NCBI GenBank assembly: GCA_017979445.1
Contig: CM030711.1
Span: forward strand, 5,797,221-5,861,220
Direction of reading: 5' to 3'
Length of the DNA stretch: 64,000 bases
From: Akebia trifoliata
Lineage: Eukaryota > Streptophyta > Magnoliopsida > Ranunculales > Lardizabalaceae
The notes beneath the pieces are model-generated. The model had not been told where the DNA came from and did not search any database. It saw nothing but the letters and a program-made list of their open reading frames with translations. A program made the position numbers and the translations under genes. How positions within the stretch are numbered: position 1 is the first letter of the stretch; the number at the start of each line of letters is the position of its first letter. Shown in pieces: positions 52,479 through 64,000 of the stretch.

Positions 52479-55043
52479 AACTAATTGGATTTTGCAAAAA
52501 ATGTCTTATTGGACATTAGTAAGTCATAGAGTCCTGATTTAAGGACTAGAAAACTCTGGACCCAGCCCGGTCTTCACAGACTCAAGATGATAATGGTGTA
52601 AAAGATTACTGAGAGAGAATTTGGTAGAGCCAAGCGAATCCTTTTTAATTGATTAAGCGTGAGTTCAAAAGATAAGAGTCATACAACACAAGAAACAATA
52701 AATAATATTAAACCATCATTCTCAGTCCATTAAACACAAAACCTAGAAAATAGAAGACATTCAACATCTTCCCAAATATGACAACATTCTAATGGACCAT
52801 TGTATTCTTAGAGCATCTACAATGGATGTGTTATTGAATCTGTTTGTGTCAGACCCATCAATTTTACTTGCTATAAATGCTCTAATGGACTGGTTAGAGT
52901 ATGTGTTAAACATGTTAGAAGTTAAGAATCAAGTAAGTTGTGGCCAGCCTTTTAGCTAGCCACATCGACATGTTAAACCTCATAAATTCTCAAATCAACT
53001 GAATTTTATTAGAAAAGAAATGTTAGACTCAAAATTTAAATACAAACATCTGTATCATCATCAATACAAATTCATTCATCTTTATTTAGGCATACCTAAG
53101 AGATTCATGAAATTTGTTGGTTGATACTTGAGAGGTGTTAATCCAACACTTGAATTTGTGGAGACTAAAAGGTACCCATCACCTAATATGGTTCTTGCAC
53201 ATAACCTTTAGACATGGGTTGGTGTCACAGTCGAGACAATGCCTTTATGGGGTCTCCTTGTGACCAAATTGGAGGACACTAAATGACCTAGACAACCCAG
53301 AGTGATTCCCACAATCCCTCTCAACCTCCACATAAGGTCAAGAAAGGTGTCTTTTGTTAAATTTTTACGCATTCAAAATCTGAAACATAACTTTAATAAA
53401 CTATGATTTCTCAATAGGATCTAATTTGTTGCATACCTCAAGTATACTATTTATTCAATTATTAAAACAAGTTGATGACACTTACTTTCTTCCATAAAGT
53501 TGTTGATTCAAAATCGTTGGAGATGTTCTTGCAATCCACATGTTCCTTAAATCTTTTGAAATTCCAATTAAATTGGTCATTTCTTCTAGACTTACCTTCT
53601 CCCTTCTCTCTATGTAGGTCAACTGAAGTTCTAGTGATTGATGGATATCACTCTTTTATAACTTTCTACTTTGTGCATTTTCCATACTTATTCGTGTATT
53701 CTAGTATGGGGTCGTTGATTCCTTTTATAAATGAAGGTTGAGGGTCTAGAGTTATTTTTTTTTAATAAGATTCCTATTCATCAAGATTTCTTACTAACCT
53801 TAAAGAATATCTATAATTTTAACGATATTGGGATTCTTTAAATATCGATATCTTTTATGTATAGAATTCTAGTACAATTAAACAACCAAAAACCGTGAGA
53901 TCAATAGGCCACATGTTATAGAGTTCTAACATCTTTCTCAATGCCCAAGTGCCCGATTGCCAATTAATAAACTGTCAAACGAAGGACAACGTGCCTGCAT
54001 TCCACTTGTCCACGTGACACTGTTGCCTTCATAAAAATAATGGCCAAATGATTATGATGCTTTAGATATAAGTTACTAGATGCGACTCTAAGTTTGTGGA
54101 ATGCATAACATTTCACGTAGACCGACATTTGGAATCTATATAATTGTGATTCTTCGGATTTTTTCAGGGGTTTGGTGAACTCAATATAACATTTATGTGC
54201 ATCAAAATATGAACTTATAATGTATTTGCTTGCGAGTGAGATTCAATTAGGTGCCATCATAAGTCATCATGATGAAGAATTATTTGATTTTGTCATCCTC
54301 TAGTGGCCATCAAATGATCATGTACTTTTAAACAATAAGAATACCTAATGAGAAATGTTAGTAAAAAAACTTTTTCTATTATGTCACAGTCCACTATTTG
54401 TTTTCAAAGACATCTTCAATATTTCCATAAACTTTAGTTTTTATTCAGGAGGCAAGCCCAAATCAATTTATACCAAATCCAAAGTCCATTTAGACCATTG
54501 GCGACTAATAAGAGAGGTGGGTTCTGGGCACAGTCATCCATCTTGGGCTTCACAAAAAGAATCATTTCCAGCCCATCTTTGGTTTACATGTTATTATCTC
54601 ATTTAAGAGAATAAAGCTGAAAGAAAGATATAAAAGATATGTAATGGACCCCCCATTTGCCAAAAACTAGAGGTATTTCTCAAAATCATTCAATCTAAAA
54701 TAAATTATTTGGTTATGATGATAACCTAAAAATTATAAAATGATGTATAATTATGGTGTAGTAATGTCATCAAAGGGGGTCTAGGGGTGTCCAGATACCT
54801 GATTAGTCAATTTCTGTTCTGTAATGGTAGACCAAATTATTTTTAACTATCTTATGGACTCAATAGAGGATTTGATTTACTTCAAAACTATTTATAAGAA
54901 CATCTAAGTAATTTAATTAATTATTAATCAATTATAAATATACTTTAGCTAAAACTAAAATTCAAAGAGAATTTAGAATCTTTGTTTTTCTTACCTATAT
55001 CTTTATAAAATTGTTCCTATTTTGTGTTATTCAAAATTTCGAA

Positions 55044-55443
55044 GGGTCTGTTTGTTACATATTTCAACTTCTAATTCAAGATTCTGTGTCTAAGAGAAGC
55101 AGAAGCTTGAAGTCTGTGAAACTACTTTCAGGAGAATCTTATTTCTTAGCAAAACTGATAAAAACATATATAATAGACAGAGGTCAAATTGATTATATTG
55201 TTTAGTTGATGAGTTAAGAAAACTAAGGATGAAATCATCATTTCACTACCATACATTTTTCGGTGTTGACTTCTATCAATGGTTCTCGATCGAGAGCGGC
55301 CCCAACAAAGTTTCTCAAAAATATAATTTTAGACTTCTAAAAAAAACTATTAAAGCAAAAGCCGTTACCAACAATTGTGCTTTTCTGGCTTTTTCAACTT
55401 AAAACACAAAATTCTGTCGAAAAAACTCTAACAAACAGACCCT
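55044..55443. mobile_element. hAT-type MITE
   Basis: The left end GGGTCTGTTTGTTAC and the right end AACAAACAGACCC are inverted repeats of the kind common in plant hAT MITEs. The interior has AGAAGCAGAAGCTTGAAG on the left and GTGCTTTTCTGGCTTTTTC on the right, also in inverted relation. The flanking 8-mers do not match, so the target duplication has decayed or the borders are off by a few bases. Confidence 0.65.
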
Positions 55444-55836
55444 AAAGTTTTGTGGGATTGATTCTAATTCCAAGGATAAATCGAAATCAATATGAATCAA
55501 AATTGGATTTTAATTTTTTTCACCAATTTAAAAACATGGGTTTCTCTAATAATATTCACCAAAACCTCAGACGACGGATGTTCCTTAATCCCAAAAATCT
55601 AATAATAATTATAATAAAATACGCTTCTAAACATTTAAATGTATATGGCTTTGGATTTCTTTAGATCTAAATAAAACCATTATCATCAACTTGGGACATT
55701 GTCAAATATGATAATCTTTTTTTGGAAATAAATATTATTGATATTTTCAAATTCTCAAGTACAGAAGATTTTTCACTAATTTTGGAGGCCTCACAAGGCT
55801 GAAGACATAGATAGATATAGTACTACCAGATGTAAC

Positions 55837-57329
55837 TTAATGAGCTTGCAGCGCCACTCCTACTTTCTCCATCACGCTCTTGACGTATTCCTGCCTCGCT
55901 GGATGATCTTCTTGTGGACGGTTGTACGAAGTCCACACTGGCTCTCCAACGAACAACCGCATCAACTGCAATCAATCAGGCCCACAAAAAGAAAAAATCA
56001 AAACCAAATCAGACGGTTATCGCACTATATTATGGATGGATAGATCTTCGTGTCTCGATTTTACTTTTTTACCTTTACGTAGTTACCGATATCTAGAGTG
56101 AATCGATGGTAAATCCCGCCCGGTAAAATGATCATATCACCTTCTCTGATCCAGATGCGAATCCAACGGTCATCCTTGTCTCTCACATCAAAGTACCCAC
56201 TACCCTCCAAACAGTAGCGAATTTCTTCGTCTGCGTGTATGTGTTCTGTGAAGAAGTTCTTCAGCTTCTCCTCGTAATTATCTACTTTTTCTGGGCATAA
56301 ATCCAATAAATCCTACAATACTAATTTCTTATTAGTAAAATTAAATAAATTTATTACAATAATATAATAAGATTTTTATTAAAATAAAAGAAAATAAATA
56401 AATTTATAAATTAAACCATGTAATTATATCCCCTGGTCTCTCTGATATGCTGCAACTCCTTGTTGTTCTCGTAATCTTTTGGGTCCAAATTCCAGTATAA
56501 GACCCCTAGATCTGCAAAACCCATTTCAGTAAAACAAAATTTAAATAAAAAATTACAAAAACAGGTAGATACCCATTTTGGTAAAAAAAAAAATTATTAA
56601 ATTGATAATAACAGAAATTGTTTAATAATTTTTCAGTAACAGAAGGAATAAAAAGTAGACTCAATCATTAGAATTTTTTGCATGTCAAAATTACTTTAAT
56701 AACTTTTATCACAATTTTGCAAATTTTCAACTTAATTTTAAGCCCAAAAATAGAAAGCAATTTCGCCGACGAAATAATTTACCTGTTTTTATATAAATAT
56801 ATTTACCGAAACGGATACATACCCTTTTAATAATTATTTTTTATACCCAATTCTACCATTTTTACAAATTCCTGCCTGTTTCCAATTTCGTGGTTTCGCC
56901 GACGAAATACTTTACCCGTTCTAATAAAAAAAAAATTTGCCGAAACGGTTAAATACCCGTTTTTATAATTATTTTTTATACCCAATTCAACATTTTTTTA
57001 CAAATTCATAGCTATTTTCGTAAAACACCATATTAAAATAAACATAAACTTAAAATTATACAAGAAATAAAGAAATAAAGAAATATATATATATATATAT
57101 AAAATAAATAATTATGATCAGGCTTACCGGCTAGCTTGCTCAAAGGAGCAAATTCTTTTGGGTTACGATGGTGAGGAAGTCTTTGATCTTCTTCGCTTTC
57201 GTCCATGTACCATGCCTGAAAAGGTAAATTTAATAAATTATTTCCTTATTACACGAAAAGAAGTAAAATAATTCTAAAATACGCAGAGATTCCATAGGAG
57301 CATGTTAGCAAAATCACCTCAAGCGCCAT
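55837..57329 (-). CDS. ARD: Acireductone dioxygenase (ARD), methionine salvage
   Basis: Five exons on the minus strand: 57329-57318, 57215-57128, 56511-56417, 56312-56073 and 55965-55837; 187 residues. The enzyme oxidises acireductone in the methionine (Yang) salvage cycle; with Fe it yields the methionine precursor ketoacid, with Ni an off-pathway product. It is a cupin; the metal ligands are all present: H89, H91 and E95 (EHIHADEEI) and H134 (PGGIYHRF). The start [20 protein letters not shown] closely follows what I recall of Arabidopsis ARD3. The first coding exon is only 12 nt (MALE) and is fixed by an in-phase GTGATT donor and the CAG|GCATGG acceptor. The family length is about 180-200 residues, so the gene is complete. 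Intron 3 follows ATG with donor GTTTAA, a weak but usable site. Confidence 0.95.
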
Positions 57330-60300
57330 ATCTCAAATCTTCAACTCGTTTAGCTTCTCAGTGATCTTATGGTTTTTGAGTTTGGACACCAGAATTAAAA
57401 AAGGAGTGGTGGTGAATCCAGAAGTTTCTTTGAAAACGTATAACCTTATTGTTTTAATGACACGTGGACGGTTTGATTTTCTTAAGTGATATGTGGTGGG
57501 TTTTGCACTTAGTGATCTCAAATATCATATTTGACGTTATCTGAGACTACGACCTAACAAAAACATCTCCTGGCTCATGAAAAATGTTTAGATCTATCTG
57601 TAGGTCCACAAATGGATCAGTCAGATATGGGTTTGGGCCGGTCTGGGTTGAGCCATAATCTAATCTTAAAGAGGCAGGTTGGGACCTGACTGGAGGACAT
57701 GAACCCGCGCCGGGGGTTAGGGATGAATCTTGACGTGATGGCGTGCATGTCCATAAATGCATTTTACTTGTATCTCGGAGAAAATGCACCTCTGGGCATG
57801 CACTTACCACCATGTCAACATGTTCCCCACATGTCTCCCGTTGAGGTCGCTGTAGTCCAACTCAAATTTTATATGATTTTGAGTGGTTTGATATTGTTTT
57901 TTTTAATCAAAGCAGGAGGTATCCTACTTGAAAATACAATTATAGAAGTATGATTTCGTAATTTTATAATTAATTTTTGTTATAAATTAATATTAATATA
58001 GAATACAAGTATTGGGAGGATGGAAAAGATCCAAGATACAAAAAAAATTAAAAAAAAATGATGACGAATTCTACCTACTATTGGATTTGAAAGTTATATT
58101 CTAACCATTAGGTTAAGTAGTCATTTATCATTAAAAAAAAAGATAAATAAAAACGGACCCATCACTCCCATCGATGAATTATAGATGGAATATGACTTCT
58201 AAGCAATTCTAATCTTGACAGAAAATAGATTAGAGAGCTATCGTATCAAATTGTGAAATATTATTCTTGATAAGAAATTATCTACATAGTAAAATATTTA
58301 TTACAAGAAGGATGATTAATCAAAAAACACATGATCCCAATTGTGTAAATAAGAAATCCCTCGGTTGAGATGTATACATATCCCAATGACACACATCTTG
58401 GGAAAACTTATCCCAAGAATAAATCTCAATCTTTATATTTTGTGCTTGTACGGTCTGGACCAGGGTTACCTAATTCACTAGAAAAGTGTCAAACATCGAA
58501 GTAGTTCATGATACAGTTCGCTCTTTGTTCATGATATACAGGAACCAAACGAATTACTTATTTAAGTTGTTTTAACATTAGAGCCATACTAAAATGACAA
58601 AAATAAAGTACTCAAGTGATGTGTCACAACACACGTCAATTGAATGGATTTGATTATCTTTCTTTGACTCCATGTTAAATTTTTTTTATATCCCCTCTAA
58701 CATATTAATAATATTAAAGATAACCCTTAACTTTTCAAATTAATAGCATACATCTTTCATGTTTGTCTTTATTTATAGACTACTAGGAAATGAACACAAA
58801 CTTTCATCTTCAATTTGTAAATAAAAAGAAAAAACTGAATTTTTATTTCCAAAATATATTTCATCTTCATGTTTTTTTTTTTTTTTACTCTATTCCTCAC
58901 TTCAACCTTCAAATGCCCTTATCTCTGTCTAGTGTCTACTACTCCCACAAATCGGATTCATTCTTGATTGGTGATTGGCCTAGTGGACTGGGCCATGTTA
59001 ATTTTTGAGACATTCTAATGGGCCAGGATGGGCTTGTGCACCATCAATAATATATGTGAATGCCTATCTTATGGAAACAAAGGAACCTAATTTAGGAAAA
59101 AATATAAATTTATTCTTCAATCTTTAATAAATATAAACAGGTCCAACCAAAGAAAGAAAAAAAAATTTGTCCAATCATCGGTTCAGTTTTCAAAACATCT
59201 GGTCCCATCAAATAATTAAATGTTTTGAACTTTCAAATCCATTATTGAGCCAAAAATATTGTGGTTCATAAAAAGTCGGGTCGGACCGAGCGATGTACTT
59301 GTTTCAGATCTTAATGGAAACTGAAAGAATAAGACTGGTCCGTATCAAACCTTTGATAGAGGACTCTCTAACAAAGCAGAAATTGTCTGGCCAGTCCAAA
59401 TTCCTGCTGGCAATAAAGTATGATCTGGTGCTATTCACGAGTATAGAAATATAGAGTGAGATCTATTCTCTTTACCAAAAAGTCATCAGAATTCATCAAA
59501 GAGGTTTTAGATTTGAGGAATAACACTGTATCTTGTAGATCTATGTACTCTCTTGTTCAATCCATGATCTATTGAAGATTTCTACTAAATATTATCAATC
59601 TCTCTTATATTTTTTTATTTTTTTTTTTAAATCGTTTGTATGTATTCTTATCATCTTTATATATTTTCTGTCCAAAATTATATAAATAGAAAATGATAGA
59701 TAATAAAAAAATTAATTTCATGAAATTTTTACGGTTATTCTTAAAATTTACGCAACGTCAAACCTCAACGAAATTGTTCAATAGAAGTTTTCTATAAACG
59801 AAAAATGTCCACAGCATCGAAAATTGATTAAATTTTGATATTAAAAAAATTTTCTTTTATGATTGATTAGATGATCTCAAGATTGAGTGAAATTGTTAAT
59901 GTAATTCCGTATGATTTTGCTTATTCTTTTACAAATATTTCATAAAGATCTACAAACAATAGTTCTTAACCTTGTTTGTTAGTGGATAAGATATAAATAA
60001 TTTTTATTATTATCTTATACTTTAGTTAGGTGTGGATTATATATAAAATATTATACAAAATCTATATAATAAAATACAACGGTTCACTTTCCAATATTTA
60101 TCCTCCATACGATTAGGAGTTGGGATTTAATCTCCCACAAGTCTTGAGGAATAATTTCAATTTTATTCCTTTTTCTCTCTCTTTTTAAGAATACTCTTAC
60201 AACTGTATTTCCTTTTCACTTCTACTTTATTACCAATAATACCCTCCTCTCTCTTTTCTCTAATATCAGTTCAATTTTATGAGTCCAAATTTGCTAAGCT

Positions 60301-61652
60301 GTTAAACCAATATCATGATGCCAAATGTACAAATAAAATGGTAAAATATAAGAATTTAACTAATTAACTATCTTCTCCGCAATTCTCTCTACCTACCTAT
60401 TCAAGTGATGATGTTCAATACATGTGGTGTCATGCCATTGGTTTAGCAGCTTAACACATTGTTTCGTTAACGACAAATCTCAATTCCAATGTTATTGTAT
60501 TTGCCCTTCTATCCCTTTTACACTAAACACCTTATAAGTTAGTGTCTTTCTTTTTTTTAATAACTTGGTATCCCTGTAAACAGGGGATTGGGACCATATC
60601 TGGGCTTTGCCTAGTCCATGGACCATGGTCTTATCCAAGGACTAGTCCCGAGGCACATGCAATGCCCACACATCACAAGCACCATGTATGTGAGGGTGAG
60701 GGTGTCATTGGTATAGGTAAATTGTAAATTATAATATATTATAAGACGATTTAATGGCCTTGAAAATGATATTGAGCCCTATTCTTCTTCATATCTCACA
60801 GGCCTAAAATCAAGACCCAACCATTATTTTTCTGATTGGACCGGGGCTTGATATGTGGGCTACAAGCCCAATTGATAGATTCCCAAGACCAACCCAAACA
60901 ATTGGAAAAAAGCAATCCAGAAACTTTATTACAGCATAAAATCTGTTTGACAGTAAAAAATCTGTTCTCCAGATATCATAATTTATCGCGAAAAACGCAG
61001 GTTTTTAAAATTCTTTTACGAGAAAGATTTCGCTCAAATAGCTACCCATACGCCCTAATTAGTGCCCTATGTGGGACCCACTTAGATAAATTAATAATTA
61101 TTAAATATGTAAATAGTACTGACCTGTGGATTCGTTGAGACTCAGAGAGAGAGAGAGAGTAATAATGGTGGCTCGCTCTCCCCTCTCCTTGACTCAGATG
61201 TTCGTGCCGTACGAGACAAGACCATCCCATATCACACGTACAGACTTACACGTGTAAAATATAAACAGAAGAAAAACCCTCCAGTTTTAGAAATATTACA
61301 TTCAGGTCTATATTTCTCGTATCACCATTTCTCGCAAAAAGTACGTAATGGCAAAGTTTGTAATAATTCACAAAAACAAGGGACCTTTTCATTACTCATA
61401 AATTTCCCTCATGTGTGGCGGGTCCTACTCGTCGAAAACACCGCTTTTGCTGTCTTCAATCGAAAAGGAGAGGGGGGAAAAAAATGAGTACGAATCTCGA
61501 TGATAATCAGCGGTTGAAAGGTGTATTTTACTGTTTGTTTGACTTGGACTCACACGCCATCGCAATAATAGCAAAGCTTCTTCGATCTCAAGCAAAGAGT
61601 CTTTCTTGAGCTTTAAATTCTAACCTCTTGTGTCCTTGCTAACGTGCGCATA
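57330..61652. other. Intergenic region between ARD and EPFL genes
   Basis: The ARD promoter occupies the left side and the EPFL promoter the right. These are divergent genes, about 4.3 kb apart. No other coding sequence recognised; low-complexity A/T runs (for example 58868-58886) and short GA tracts near 61141-61160 only. A small inverted motif, CTAGTCCATGG ... AAGGACTAG, sits at about 60611-60647. Confidence 0.6.
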
Positions 61653-62104
61653 ATGGGCGTCCTACGCCAACACCACCACGGAATCACTGTTGTTACCGCC
61701 TTTGTTCTTCTCTTCTTGGCTTCTGCTTCTGCCAACATTTTTACAACAACTCGTAAACTCGGTAAGGAAAATAAATAAATAAAACCAATACTCGTTAATC
61801 GAACTCACCGAGTCTAACTCGTTCTTATTTGTCTGTTTTAGTGGTAGGTAGTGGATTGGTTGGAGTGAGGGAGGAGACGAGAAGTAGTAGTGGGTGGTCG
61901 GAGGCATTGGATTTGGAGGGAGTTTTGACTCGGAGAAGACTGGGTGGACCAGGATCGTCTCCACCCACATGCCGATCCAAATGTGGGAGGTGTTCACCGT
62001 GTAAGGCTGTGCACGTGCCGATACAACCAGGTTTAACTATACCTCTTGAATACTATCCTGAAGCTTGGCGTTGCAAATGTGGGAATAAGCTTTTCATGCC
62101 TTAG
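61653..62104 (+). CDS. EPFL: Secreted EPIDERMAL PATTERNING FACTOR-LIKE peptide (EPFL4/5/6 type)
   Basis: Two exons, 61653-61761 and 61842-62104, joined by an 80-bp GT-AG intron; 123 residues. The N terminus is a signal peptide (ITVVTAFVLLFLASASA, about residues 11-27), followed by a variable pro-region and a mature C-terminal peptide. The mature part has the six cysteines of this EPFL subgroup at C80, C84, C87, C90, C114 and C116 (CRSKCGRCSPC ... WRCKC) and the hallmark end YYPEAWRCKCGNKL. GGPGSSPP just before the first cysteine and the KAVHVP loop match EPFL4/5/6 (CHALLAH group), apoplastic ligands of ERECTA-family receptor kinases controlling stomata and organ growth. The assignment to EPFL4 versus 5 versus 6 is not resolved. 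Confidence 0.95.
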
Positions 62105-64000
62105 AACAAGAAACCAAAGTAAAACCCATCTCTCTCTCTTTGTATTTGTTTTTTTTGGATTTCTGGTTTTTTATACGTGTTCTTCTATGTATGTATTGAT
62201 TTGCTTGGAAGAGACGGGAGACATGGGAAATGTAATTTTAACTGAGTTTATTACAAGCATCTCTCTCTCTCTCTCTCTCTCTCTCATTGTGTGGGGTTGT
62301 GTTGGGTTTACAAGCTGATCGGTAAAGAGGTTACTGTATTTTGTGTCATTATGAAGAGAGAGGATAGAAGACTGTAATTAAGACGACTGCATTTTGGAGA
62401 AGAGAGATTATTTCTGATTGTATTTTTTTTTTTTTTTTTTACTTTTTACCTATTTTAATTTGGACAGTAAAAAACATTTCCAGTATAGATAAATAGGGTT
62501 AGTGTTTTTTTTATTATTTTAAATGGTCTAATTAAGCTCCACAAGTTTAGCAAACCTTCTTCTCTCTCCTGAGTTGGAAAATGGCGACAGGAATTACAGA
62601 TTATTGGTGTTAGCGCGGACCCAGAGACCCACTGCATGTTTCTAAATTAGTGGCTAATTTAGGATATTTAAATGGCGTTCTTTGGACCTCTGTCTCTCTC
62701 TCTCTCTCTTTTTGATAGTAAAACACCACACACACAAAAACACACATCTTGTCTAGGGCAATGGAGTCTTCAATTTGGTCCACTCGCGCGTTGACCTTAC
62801 ACACCCTGCCCCTGAGAACTTGACTTTGAGCCACAGAACTGGTGGGGTCGAGGTTAAATTGTTTCTATCCATTAAATTTAGGTAGGGTTAAGCCCAATAA
62901 TATTCAATTTGACTTATTCTGCTATTATATTGTATATATTTGTAATATGTATAATTATTGAAAAGATCTTTTTTCGATTAATTATCTTTGTCTTAAATTT
63001 TTTATTTTAATAATTTAAGACTTTAATGTGATATTTATCAAAGATTTTTCGATACTTAAGTTAGTAGAATAAATAGAGCCATAACTCTCATATTCAAGAA
63101 GACTCAAAAATCCCCTATCCACTCATAATAATTGTCCCTTCTCACATTATCTCTATTCTACCATCACAGAGTATGAGGATATCCAATTTCATGATCTTCT
63201 CAAACAGTTAAAGAATGTGAATCCTCTTTATAATAACGTGTATCTTTGATTTGCGATTAAGTTGAACGATTTGGAATTGTTCAAAGGTTCTAAGCACTGA
63301 TTATACTCTCATCATCTAAGTATGAAGATTATCGATCAGAGGTACCACGTTTGAATGAAACATAACTTCACCTCATCCTAATACATGTAGAGCTAAGATT
63401 ATGTATGCAATTGATCCTATACAATTTTATATAAATGAGTTTAGCACCACTCTATAATGGATTTGTTCAATTACAAAGAATTTATTTTTAAGGGAATGTG
63501 AACTTTTCAAAAATATGATCATGAGAAAATGAATTTTACTGAGTCATTGTGCCAAGCAAACTTTGAAAAATGGGTTGGTTTCTAGCATAGTTTATAACTA
63601 TTTTAAAACTTGACTAAACTTCACACTGAATGAATTAACTTGATTTAATTTGATTTTAAGATGATTCAACCCCAAAAATTAATGAGCCAACTTTAGTGTC
63701 AATTAAAAACTCATCAAGTCATAAAAGTACATTTTCTATGTCTTTTTGCATTACATCTACTTTATGTTTTTTCAAATCAAACTTGTAAAAGTACGTTCCA
63801 ACGACATTTTCAAACCCAATCTTATTAAATTTAAAATTAATTTTCTCTAAGGGGTGTCAGTCTTTAAATGCTTCAAATAGTTAATGGTGCGAAGAGCTCA
63901 TATCTAATTCGGAACAGCCTTACTTAAGTCACAATTAAACAGTCACATCTTTGTCTCTTTTGTTTTATTATTTTGTTGGATTGTACCACTTTAAGTCTTA
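62105..64000. other. EPFL 3' region and right-hand intergenic DNA
   Basis: 62105 to about 62450 is probably the EPFL 3' UTR; it includes a (CT)n run at 62261-62284 and a poly-T tract near 62422-62440. From about 62450 to the right edge no gene is recognised; the sequence is AT-rich with a few microsatellites (TCTC at 62691, CA at 62726). Confidence 0.6.

Larger units (their letters stand above)
43862..55836. other. Gene-poor intergenic region
   Basis: The 5' UTR and promoter of the IDD gene should occupy the left few hundred to thousand bases (pyrimidine/GA-rich near 44300-44650). Beyond that no convincing gene is seen over about 11 kb; short frames lack motifs. It contains the MITE copy at 47733-47930, a foldback at 48354-48592, a SINE-like segment at 49421-49510, a fragment of the Micron-like core near 52438-52478 and a hAT-type MITE at 55044-55443. 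Confidence 0.6.

Overview
The window is nuclear DNA of a flowering plant, most likely a eudicot. It is AT-rich. Genes have GT-AG introns, long intergenic stretches are full of microsatellites and small inverted-repeat transposons, and all recognisable proteins are land-plant families. I cannot name the species from sequence alone. All homology statements are from memory of the families; no search was run.

Layout: (1) 1-1575, minus: N-terminal 525 codons of a chloroplast-type PPR editing factor resembling OTP86, running off the left edge. (2) 5532-9758, minus: a five-exon plastid-envelope ATP/ADP translocator (NTT/AATP family), with a 121-bp minisatellite in intron 1 and an inverted-repeat element in intron 3. 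(3) About 10.2-33.1 kb: an old tandem duplication. Copy A (10.2-18.8 kb) holds an intact seven-exon aldo-keto reductase gene (14384-18380, minus). Its 3' flank is loaded with four back-to-back palindromic elements in (TA)n and one hAT-like element. Copy B (21.05-33.1 kb) holds the same gene as a pseudogene: exon 1 is missing, exon 4 has a stop, exon 3 has a net two-base deletion and is split by a 6.38-kb CACTA transposon. That transposon has a clean 3-bp target duplication and carries pieces of an ankyrin/PGG gene, a glutamate-receptor-like gene and unidentified exons. Because copy A preserves the undisturbed sequence, both the CACTA insertion and a TA-targeted palindromic insertion can be read against an 'empty site'. 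(4) 33.1-40.9 kb: gene-poor repeats. (5) 40915-43861, minus: an INDETERMINATE DOMAIN (IDD) C2H2 zinc-finger transcription factor, three exons. (6) 43.9-55.8 kb: gene-poor, with several MITEs. (7) 55837-57329, minus: acireductone dioxygenase (methionine salvage), five exons including a 12-nt first coding exon. (8) 61653-62104, plus: a secreted six-cysteine EPFL peptide (EPFL4/5/6 type). (9) The right end is intergenic.

The five intact genes plus the partial PPR gene have unrelated functions (plastid RNA editing, plastid energy import, redox metabolism, transcription, methionine salvage, peptide signalling); this is an ordinary eukaryotic gene neighbourhood, not a pathway cluster. The most interesting content is the transposon biology in the AKR tandem duplication.
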